Shown here in pieces: positions 56,915 to 64,000 of a DNA stretch of 64,000 nt. How positions within the stretch are numbered: position 1 is the stretch's first letter; every line of letters begins with the position of its first letter. The position numbers and the translations under genes were made by a program. This DNA comes from Ascoidea asiatica (lineage: Eukaryota > Ascomycota > Saccharomycetes > Ascoideales > Ascoideaceae): NCBI GenBank assembly GCA_001600695.1, contig BCKQ01000003.1, positions 1,587,934 to 1,651,933 of the forward strand, written 5' to 3'. The notes under the pieces were generated by a model that made no database searches, had not been told where the DNA came from, and saw only the letters and a list, made by a program, of their open reading frames with translations.

Positions 56915-58023
56915 TTAGCTATATACACCGCATATGCATTGTTTTATCGGAGAATGTTCGCTAAGGGACTTTTTGGAAGATAGTCTTTCTAATTTCCCGC
57001 TTTTATTTGCATTGTCGTTGTTTATTCCCTATTTCAAACTTTTAAATATATTGAGCTCAAAGAACAGGCAATTCAGGATAAGCTCGGTTAGTTTCTAGGG
57101 AAAGATAGAGATAGAGAGTGCTCTACAGTATTTTATTCAAGGTAAAAGTGGAGGTAAAAATCATTATCCTGGAGAACTTTTCTCAATTTTTTTGATTTTG
57201 ATTCAAATGAAAATTTGATTCGAACTAAAAATAATCAACAGAACTTTTTTGTATGTTATTGGGAGCTTTTTTTTCAAATGATGGATTGAACCGTAAACAT
57301 AATTCCTGATGTGAATGTTATGCACATGAAAAATTATTTGCAGTAGCTCATCAAACCTTGCACCATCCACAAATGCCTATTTTAAGAAAATATTATTGGC
57401 AGTGCTATTTGCCACATTTCGCTATAAAGGGAAAATTTTGCATCTATTTTAGGAGTGTGCAAGGATCTAGGATTATACAGAGACTTACAGAGAATTAAAG
57501 AAACTTGCAGATACTGGCATTGGATTCCGCATCTTTAAAATCAAACCGGACATTCCGGATTTATAGTTAAAATCCGTAGCTTGATCCGTATTTTCCCGGA
57601 TGTTTCAAATGGAACGGATAAGAGGAGCTGAATGTGCCGATTCGGCAATCATTTCCTTTGCCGTTTTAAAATTCTCGCCAATTGTTTGCGTAAATGACTT
57701 TGCTAAAAGCAAGCGAGGAAAATTTTCAAATCTGAGTTTGGTTAACTTATTGAATTATTTATTTATTGATAATCCAAAACGTCGAATCAAATTGAAAAAA
57801 AAAAAAAAAAGAACCTTTGAATTTAAGTGATCTATCAAATTTAAATAGAGTCGTCTCTTATTTAGTTTCATCTTGCTTTAATTTCATTACAAAAATAGGG
57901 TTTTCTTTCAAATATGTTAAATCTTCAATAATTTGCATATATATTCCATTATTTACTAATTCATTTACTTATCCTGATTAATTCATAAAACCACTCATAT
58001 AACATAAAAAACATTAGTAAAAA

Positions 58024-59220
58024 ATGTATAATTCTTTGATTTTGAAGAAAAGCTTGAATAATAAACTTTTATTAAGAAATTTAACTTCAAAATATATTTC
58101 AAATCTAAGTTATAATCATTTATATAATAGATCAAACTATTTAGCTAAAAATTCAAATTTTTTATTGAAAAAATCTTTTTCAACTAAAAATAAATTTTTC
58201 AATGATTTAAATCAAAATAATCAAAATAATCAAAGTAATCAAAACAATAAAAAGCCTAAAAGTAAAAAAAAACTATTTTTTTTCTCTTTATTATCAACTT
58301 CAATAATTTCTTCATATATTGCTTATAAAAAAAATGAAAATGAAGCTCAAAGATTTTTAGGTAAAAAAATTTCAAATTATATAAATAATAATTCAAAATA
58401 TTTTACAGTTAATTTTGAAAATGCAGTTTTTATACCTTTTAAAAATGAATTTATTTTAAATAATTCTACAATTATTAAAGAACCAAAAGATTTAATTAAT
58501 GATGATGGTAATTATACTCAATTTAATTTAAAAATTAATCAAATTCATATTCAATTATCTTTTATTAAATGGTTTAATTCAAAAGGTTTTTATAAAAATG
58601 TCACTTTAAAAGGTATTAGAGGTACTATTGATAGAACTCATGTAATTTGGAAATTAAATGATGATCCAAGAAATTATAAAAATATTAAAAAACCAGGAGA
58701 TTTTGAAATTGAAAATTTTATTATTGAAGATTTTTTAGTAAAATTATTACAACCAAATAATTTTAGACCTTTTAATATAAGTATTTATAATTGTCATTTA
58801 AATAAATTAAGACAAAATTGGTTATTTTATGATTTTTTGAATGCAAAAACTATAAGTGGATCTTATGATAATTCATTATTTAGTATTTATACAAGATATA
58901 ATTCAGATTCTAAAAATACAGTTACAAGATTAATTATTGATGGATTAAATATTGATCATTTAAATACAGGTTTAGAAGGTCCATTTGGTTGGATAAATAA
59001 TGGTAAAGTTGATATGGTTGGTGATGTAATAATACCAAATGAAGATACAATAAATTTATCTGAATTTATTTCAAATATTTCAGAAAATATTTCAAAAGAA
59101 GCAAAAAGAATTTATTATAGTAAAACAGATTATTTAAATAAGTATAATACAGAAAGTTCAAGTTTTAAATTAGAAGAAGAATTCAAAAATTTATCCAAAA
59201 ATAGATTATCAAATAATGAT

Positions 59221-59274
<54 letters not shown>

Positions 59275-59664
59275 GAAGAAGAAATTATAAAAAATTTAAA
59301 TAAATATTTTATTTTAGATTTACAAATTAAATTAAGAGATATTAAATCTCAAGTACCATTTTCAACACCAGAATTATCATATGTTAATTATGCATTAATT
59401 GCACCAATTGTTGGATATATGAATGCAAGAAATTCATATATACCAATAAAATGTAAAATTGTTAAAAATATGGAAGATTTTAATGGTAGTTGGACAATTT
59501 ATGATTGTTTATTAATGGATGATATTTCTATAAAAGTTTATGATGCATTTGTTGATTATGTTGTTAATGAAGAATATAGATTACATCGAATTAAAAAAGT
59601 TGGAATTTGGGGTTTACAACAAGTATTTCAATTTGTTTTAATGAGTTTAGGTACAATTGCTTAA
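58024..59664 (+). CDS. MDM31: Mdm31/Mdm32-family mitochondrial inner-membrane protein
   Basis: 546 residues. The N-terminal about 70 residues are basic and Ser/Asn-rich (presequence). A TM follows at about 90-105 (LFFFSLLSTSIISSYIA). Then comes the conserved domain facing the intermembrane space: VTLKGIRGTIDRTHVIW, DFEIENFIIEDFLVKLLQP, TISGSYDNSLFS and IDHLNTGLEGPFGWI. A C-terminal TM region is around 445-460 and a conserved end follows. These phrases are shared by Mdm31 and Mdm32, paralogues required for mitochondrial shape, mtDNA nucleoids and phospholipid transport; I favour Mdm31 by length (579 in S. cerevisiae) but cannot exclude Mdm32. A poly-Asn run (about 400-416) is encoded by an AAT repeat at 59223-59270. 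Confidence 0.85.
59223..59270. repeat. AAT trinucleotide repeat in the MDM31/32-family gene
   Basis: About 16 AAT codons encoding poly-Asn between two conserved parts of the protein. Confidence 0.9.
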
Positions 59665-60622
59665 AAAAATTAATAAATTTTATTATAAATTTAAAAAATT
59701 TCTATAATTTTCAAAATTTTTTTTTTAGCTTTTTCAATTCTTTTTTATTTTGCATTTTTTCATAAAAATCTGGGTGGTTTTATTTTTTTCTTTATCTTTT
59801 TCTCTTTTTCTTTATGTGTTTATGATTACGATCATTTTATTATAGTTTTTGTGTATATTATTTCTGTATATAATAAATTGAAATAAAAGCTGATATTGCA
59901 AATATACTTCACGTAGTTTTTTTGTGTATTAGATTACTTTTTTGATGCTCTTTATAATTTGAGATTTCTCACCAAACAAAAGAATTTTTAGGCAAAATAA
60001 AGAAATTCCTTCACAGAAGAGACTACAAAATTAAATTTATTGAAAGATTAAACATTTATTAAATACATAAATAAAAAAAAAATAATAAAAAAAGAACTAT
60101 TGAAAACTTGTCAGACTGCCATTGTTATCCATCCAAATAATTACTCCTTCCGAAAAAGTATGTAATAATGGATTGAAATCATTGCTCCTTTCTTAAGATA
60201 TCAACAAAAAACGGATATCTTTACAAACGAAAGGCAAATTGAAACAAGATATCCAGACCAACAAAGGATCACAGATAAACTAATTGAAATTCTCATTCTA
60301 TGGATACAATGGTTTTCATCTCATCATCCAAGTTGGATTTGATGGCTCTTTTGAAGAATCAAAGAGAGACGTGACCTATAGAAATGATCCTACTATTGAA
60401 TTTGTTAGTAAACCTGACATCTTAAAGGAGTGTTATTGTAATTATCACTATTATAATTATTATTATTTGAACCATATGGTAAGCTACTTACTGAAGTACG
60501 TCGACAAAGGAAAAAAAAGGAAATAAAAATAATTAAAAAAAACGAGATTTCGTCTCCTTTTATATCAAAGATTCAGTCTCAATTTTCACAAACTTTTTCA
60601 GAATTTTCAAAATCAAATCATG

Positions 60623-60630
60623 TTACCCGG
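60623..60630 (+). promoter_or_regulatory. Reb1 consensus site TTACCCGG
   Basis: Exact 8-base match to the Reb1 general regulatory factor site, which in yeasts keeps promoters nucleosome-free and also roadblocks Pol II. Located 9 bp before the hairpin. Confidence 0.5.
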
Positions 60631-60638
60631 TCTTATTC

Positions 60639-60674
60639 AGAGCCCTGATTGCAAAACTCTTATTTCAGGGCTCT
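60639..60674. other. Perfect 10-bp GC-rich stem-loop
   Basis: AGAGCCCTGA (60639-60648) and TCAGGGCTCT (60665-60674) pair without mismatch around a 16-base loop. It stands out in an AT-rich background. Function unknown. Confidence 0.7.
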
Positions 60675-61578
60675 ACTGCGACTGTTCTTTTTGCTTCTTT
60701 TTCACTCAAAGAAAATGAAATAATTTTATTTGAAGCTGTTTATTTCTCTGAAGGAAATGATGAGAACGAGAATGAAAATACTAATGATAATTATAAAGAT
60801 AAAGATAATAATGGCTAAAGAATTGTCATTAAAGTAAGATAATTATTTGCTCAAAGACTTCAATGAGAATCACTGTAGTCTATTTTAATACTCTTGTTGA
60901 CTTTGAAATAGTGGGTCTTCGAAATAGTTCACTGCCTTGAAAAATCAATTGATAATTCATTTTTAATTAATTTATGACTTCTTCCAATGTCTCATTTCAA
61001 TGCAATAATTTTAAGAATATTCAGAATGTTATTATTACGATTCGACATTGAATAAGATTCTGTATATATAAATTTACTTAGTAGTTTATCTTCCAAGTTA
61101 CGAAATTCTCGAAAATTAAAGATGAATACTTTAGATTTCTTCATTTAAAAAGATAATCTAATGAAAGTAATTGATAATTGATGTATTATTATATTGTACT
61201 GTACAGATAAAATATTGAATGACAAACAAATAAAACTAAGTATAAAAAACAAATGAAGAAAGAATTAAATAATAAAATTTTTATAAAAAATGTTAAAAAA
61301 ACCAAAAAAAAAAAAAATATAAAAAAAAAAATATTTTAAGCACAAAAATTTTAATGAAATTAACAAAGTGTACATATCTTTGTTCTTTTCTTTTGTTTTC
61401 TTCTTTTTCTCTTTCTTTCGGATCAATAAAATATAACTGATTAATAAATGATATAGATGATATAAATGACAAATGATTTTAATTTTTCAAAAATTCAATA
61501 GAAATTTCATTTTAATAAAAAACAAATAATAATTGATAAAATAAACAAATATTTAATTAAAATTTAATTAATCTTAAA

Positions 61579-62547
61579 TTAATATCTTGAAGTTTGAGGT
61601 TTTGGATTACTATAATCTAATCTTACTGGTCTACCATCAATCATTTGACCATCAAATTTTGCTAAAGCTTTTTTAGCACTATCAACATTATCAAATTGAA
61701 CATAAGCAAAACCTTTTGGTCTATCAGTACCTCTTAAAGTTGGAATACGAACACCAACAACTTCACCACATTCTTGAAATTTAGTCCATAAACTATCTTC
61801 ATTAGATCTAAAAGATAAATTACCAATAAATAAAGTATTTGAAGGATCTGATTTTTTATCACCATATTTTTTAGCTCTATCATTTGAATTGAAATTAGAT
61901 TTTGGTTTTGCAGTTGCTAAATCAAGATTTATTGGTCTACCATCAATTTCTTTACCTTGATATTCTTTTAAAGCTTTTTGAGCATTTGCACTTGAATCAA
62001 AATCAACATATCCATAACCACGAGATCTACCTGAACTTTCCATTATAACTCTTGCACTAATAACACCACCAATTGGTTCAAATTCAGTTTTTAACCATTG
62101 ATCATCAACATTCCATGATAATCTACCAACAAATAATGTTGCACCTTCTTGAGGTTGAGAAGGTTCTTCAACGGCTTTTGGTTCAACTTTTGGTTCAACT
62201 TTTTTAACAGCTTCAGCTTCTGGTGATTCACTTAATTTTTGTTTTTTTGATGAACTATCACTATCTATTTCATCAACAGATCTTTTTTTATTTGATTTTT
62301 TTTCAGATTCATCTTCAGATTCAGATTCTGAATCACTTGAATTATCACTAGAATCTGATGAAGCTGAAGAATCGGAATCAGAATTAGAATCATCTTCAGA
62401 TTCATCTTCGGAAGATTCAGTTTCTGGTTCAACTGGTTTCTCTTCTTCTTTCTTTACTTTCTTTGAAGAATGTGATTTTTTAGAATCAGATTTTGAAGAA
62501 GATTTTGAACTTGATTTTGAACTTATTTTTTTATCTTTAGAACCCAT
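61579..62547 (-). CDS. NSR1: Nucleolin-like protein Nsr1, without RGG tail
   Basis: 322 residues. N-terminal Lys/Ser stretch, then Asp/Glu/Ser blocks (about 35-85), a nuclear signal (KKSNKKRSVDE), and two RRMs (about 136-210: TLFVGRLSW ... GRSRGYGYVDF; about 236-310: TLFIGNLSF ... DRPKGFAYVQF). This is the Nsr1/nucleolin layout, needed for pre-rRNA processing and 18S production. The usual C-terminal Gly-Arg-rich domain is absent: the protein stops 12 residues after RRM2 (YSNPKPQTSRY), so it is shorter than S. cerevisiae Nsr1 (414). Confidence 0.9.
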   Translation of the reverse strand: MGSKDKKISSKSSSKSSSKSDSKKSHSSKKVKKEEEKPVEPETESSEDESEDDSNSDSDSSASSDSSDNSSDSESESEDESEKKSNKKRSVDEIDSDSSSKKQKLSESPEAEAVKKVEPKVEPKAVEEPSQPQEGATLFVGRLSWNVDDQWLKTEFEPIGGVISARVIMESSGRSRGYGYVDFDSSANAQKALKEYQGKEIDGRPINLDLATAKPKSNFNSNDRAKKYGDKKSDPSNTLFIGNLSFRSNEDSLWTKFQECGEVVGVRIPTLRGTDRPKGFAYVQFDNVDSAKKALAKFDGQMIDGRPVRLDYSNPKPQTSRY

Positions 62548-63006
62548 TGTTATAAGATTATTATTATTATTTATATTATTATTTTTTGAAATATTAAATG
62601 AATATGAATTGAAAAGAAATTTTTAAAATAATTTGTTTGAAAATTTGTTTCAAAAGTTGAAGAAGAAGTAAAAAATTTTAGAAAAGAGCAATGCTAAGTT
62701 TATATATAAATTCAAAGCCTACTTCAGAATAAAATTTCACTGAGAAGAAGAAAAAAAAAAAAAATTTCGCAGACAAAAATTTTTTTTAATAAATTTTTCA
62801 AAAATTGACACCCACGTGATCAAAAAAGGAATAATCCACAAAACCGGTCTCTTTAACGGAAAAAAAAACATTTCTTCATCAATTATCCGAAACGCACTTT
62901 TTGCTTTAAAACAAACGCATTTCGAGACGGAGCTTCAACCATTTTTATAAGTACACGTGATTTTAGTATATTTGAATAATAACTTCAACAGACAATTGAT
63001 AAAGTT
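62548..63006. promoter_or_regulatory. NSR1 upstream region with two CACGTGA E-boxes
   Basis: 459 bp. AAAAATTTTTT (RRPE-like, near 62776), CACGTGA at 62813-62819 and again at 62954-62960, and CCGGTCTC/AACGGAAA between them. RRPE-like words and CACGTG boxes are common ahead of ribosome-biogenesis genes in non-Saccharomyces yeasts. Confidence 0.5.
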
Positions 63007-63285
63007 ATGGTAAATGTGGTAAAAAATGGAAATATTATTTATAATGATTTGTTAGTTGGTCTCACTTTGATGGGAAACTTATTTATTTTAATTCAAATCA
63101 GAGAATCAATATTATTCAATCTTTATGAGTTTACATTATCAGATGCGACCCTTCTATATGGGAAAAGTTCTAAAAATGTCATAATCAAAAAAATGCAGAA
63201 CCATATGACTAAATATAAAGAAAGAGATCTTCTAATTCATTATTTCAAATTAATTTCAAATCATTTATCTCCAAGATTGAAATAA
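63007..63285 (+). CDS. Small unknown ORF
   Basis: 92 codons from an ATG, divergent from NSR1. I do not recognise it. The N-terminal half is hydrophobic (DLLVGLTLMGNLFILIQIRES), the C-terminal half basic with helical character. Codon use is similar to real genes of the window, and two CACGTGA boxes lie upstream, but the short length makes it uncertain. It could also be the first exon of a longer gene; no clear 5' splice site was seen. Confidence 0.4.
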   Translation: MVNVVKNGNIIYNDLLVGLTLMGNLFILIQIRESILFNLYEFTLSDATLLYGKSSKNVIIKKMQNHMTKYKERDLLIHYFKLISNHLSPRLK

Positions 63286-63509
63286 TTTCCAATTTGAAAT
63301 ATTTCAGTCAATCACATTTCAAAAATTCATCACAAATCATATAAACCAGATAAATCATGTTTGAGACTGATTAAATATATATTCTTGTGTTTTCCTCTAC
63401 TTATTTTTTTGTTTTTAAATTGATAATTATATTCAAATATTCAAAAGTATATTCCATTAGTACTTTCTTTCAAACAATTATATTTTTAAAGTTATTATAA
63501 CAGATTGCA

Positions 63510-63836
63510 ATGTCCTTTTCAACAATGTCGAACTCTTCCTGTATTATTACTGATTTAATGATTGATAATGCTCCAGAAATTGAAGATTCCTTTGAAACTG
63601 AAAATGGAATAGCTATTGATATGCTTGAAAATGATTTAAAAAATCATACTCCTGAAGAAATTAATAACTTAAATAATGAATTATTATTTCAATCTGAATT
63701 TTCAAAAGATTTTTTTTTGAATTATATGATTATGTCTATTAAATATCCTGGTTCAACTTCAAATAATATTTCTGAATCAATTTTAATATTTTTATTATCT
63801 TTAAATGATAATGATAAAAATGAATTAATTCCATAA
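63510..63836 (+). CDS. Unknown acidic ORF ending at an in-frame TAA
   Basis: 108 codons, not recognised. Acidic and helical (EIEDSFETENGIAIDMLENDL; TPEEINNLNNEL). The stop TAA (63834-63836) is followed in the same frame by coding-like sequence that stays open to the window end. It may be a short gene, a gene with a nonsense change, or a read-through case. Confidence 0.5.
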   Translation: MSFSTMSNSSCIITDLMIDNAPEIEDSFETENGIAIDMLENDLKNHTPEEINNLNNELLFQSEFSKDFFLNYMIMSIKYPGSTSNNISESILIFLLSLNDNDKNELIP

Positions 63837-64000
63837 GCAAATGAAATTATAAATAATGATGAAAAATTGTTAAAAATTGATGAAGATATGCTTCTTCTTA
63901 CAAATGAAAATTCTAATAATACCATTAATGATGATGATGATGATGATGATTATGATTATGATGAATCTCAATTTCAATTTAAAGATTCTAATTATTATGA
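63837..64000 (+). other. Same-frame continuation after the TAA, open to window edge
   Basis: 55 sense codons with no stop, acidic and Asn/Asp-rich (an Asp run then YDYDESQF), in the style of the preceding ORF and of local coding sequence. A short ATG frame could also start at 63889. Confidence 0.45.

Larger units (their letters stand above)
55728..58023. promoter_or_regulatory. 2.3 kb divergent upstream region of the GPX-like gene and the MDM31/32-family gene
   Basis: AT-rich next to both genes; GC-richer from about 56500 to 57720. It contains TTACGTAA (56687-56694), an overlapping dyad CGACAA-TTAGCG-TTGTCG (56744-56761), an inverted STRE pair (56897-56914), and a cluster of CGGAT/ATCCG words at 57525-57620. 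The 76-codon frame at 57600-57830 has no recognisable product. Confidence 0.5.
59665..61578. other. 1.9 kb convergent gap with Reb1 site and strong hairpin
   Basis: Both flanking genes end here, so no promoter is needed for either. Yet the middle (about 60100-60720) is GC-richer and contains an 8-bp inverted repeat AAGATATC (60195-60202) / GATATCTT (60214-60221), a third AAGATATC copy near 60246, an exact Reb1 consensus and a 10-bp hairpin. The 80-codon frame at 60284-60526 starts with TTG and looks spurious. A non-coding RNA gene or an insulator/terminator is possible. Confidence 0.5.

Noticed and set aside
57474-57500. U6-like ACAGAGA hexamer/heptamer
   Set aside because: Not followed by the U6 catalytic core (GATGATCAGC) and no flanking stem; chance match.
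57600-57830. 76-codon ATG frame near the MDM31/32-family promoter
   Set aside because: Lies over the CGGAT motif cluster, ends in a poly-Lys tract and shows no family resemblance.
60284-60526. 80-codon open frame in the convergent gap
   Set aside because: Begins with TTG, has no recognisable domain and mixed composition.

Overview
The window looks like nuclear DNA of a budding yeast (Saccharomycotina). It is very AT-rich. Coding third positions are nearly all A or T. No gene needs an intron. Many proteins carry asparagine- or serine-rich runs built from AAT/AAC and AAATTC repeats, and the gene set is typical ascomycete yeast housekeeping. It is not Saccharomyces cerevisiae: it carries a concentrative (CNT-type) nucleoside transporter and a Tudor-SN (SND1-type) protein, neither of which S. 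cerevisiae has. CTG is almost unused as a codon. The few cases seen, including one inside a leucine repeat, fit CUG = Leu better than CUG = Ser but do not settle it.

Layout. 1-10.4 kb: 3' part of an alpha-glucoside permease, L-asparaginase, a TMEM170-family membrane protein, a large mitochondrial PPR-like protein and a flavin monooxygenase. 10.4-17.4 kb: a 2 kb gene-free stretch with GC-richer, hairpin-forming DNA, a degenerate GPI-anchored yapsin-like protein and an NCS1 permease. 18.7-31.7 kb: MRN1 (four RRMs), PEX11, UGP1, COX15, QCR7 and DNM1. 33.2-43.7 kb: calnexin (CNE1), DRN1, MID1 and CDC48. 45.3-53 kb: CNT transporter, Tudor-SN, SPP2 and RBG1. 53.5-64 kb: a 745-residue protein ending in a glutathione-peroxidase fold that has lost its catalytic cysteine, a MDM31/MDM32-family protein, a nucleolin-like protein (NSR1), a small unknown ORF, and a 3'-terminal ORF with an in-frame stop after which the frame stays open to the window end.

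There is no operon-like logic, but some neighbours share biology: PEX11 and DNM1 (organelle division), COX15 and QCR7 (respiratory chain), DRN1 and SPP2 (pre-mRNA processing), CNE1 and CDC48 (ER quality control). No tRNA, rRNA, transposon, LTR or CRISPR array was found. Gene-free stretches are mostly promoters. They carry short GC-richer islands with recurring words (CACGTG, GCCAC, CGGAT/TCCG). Two unusually long gaps (10428-12452 and 59665-61578) may hold unannotated non-coding RNA genes.

The most novel-looking items are the Cys-to-Ser glutathione-peroxidase-like fusion protein with a stress-element-bearing promoter, the yapsin-like protein with a degenerate active site, the convergent gap with a Reb1 site and a perfect 10-bp hairpin, and the interrupted reading frame at the right edge.
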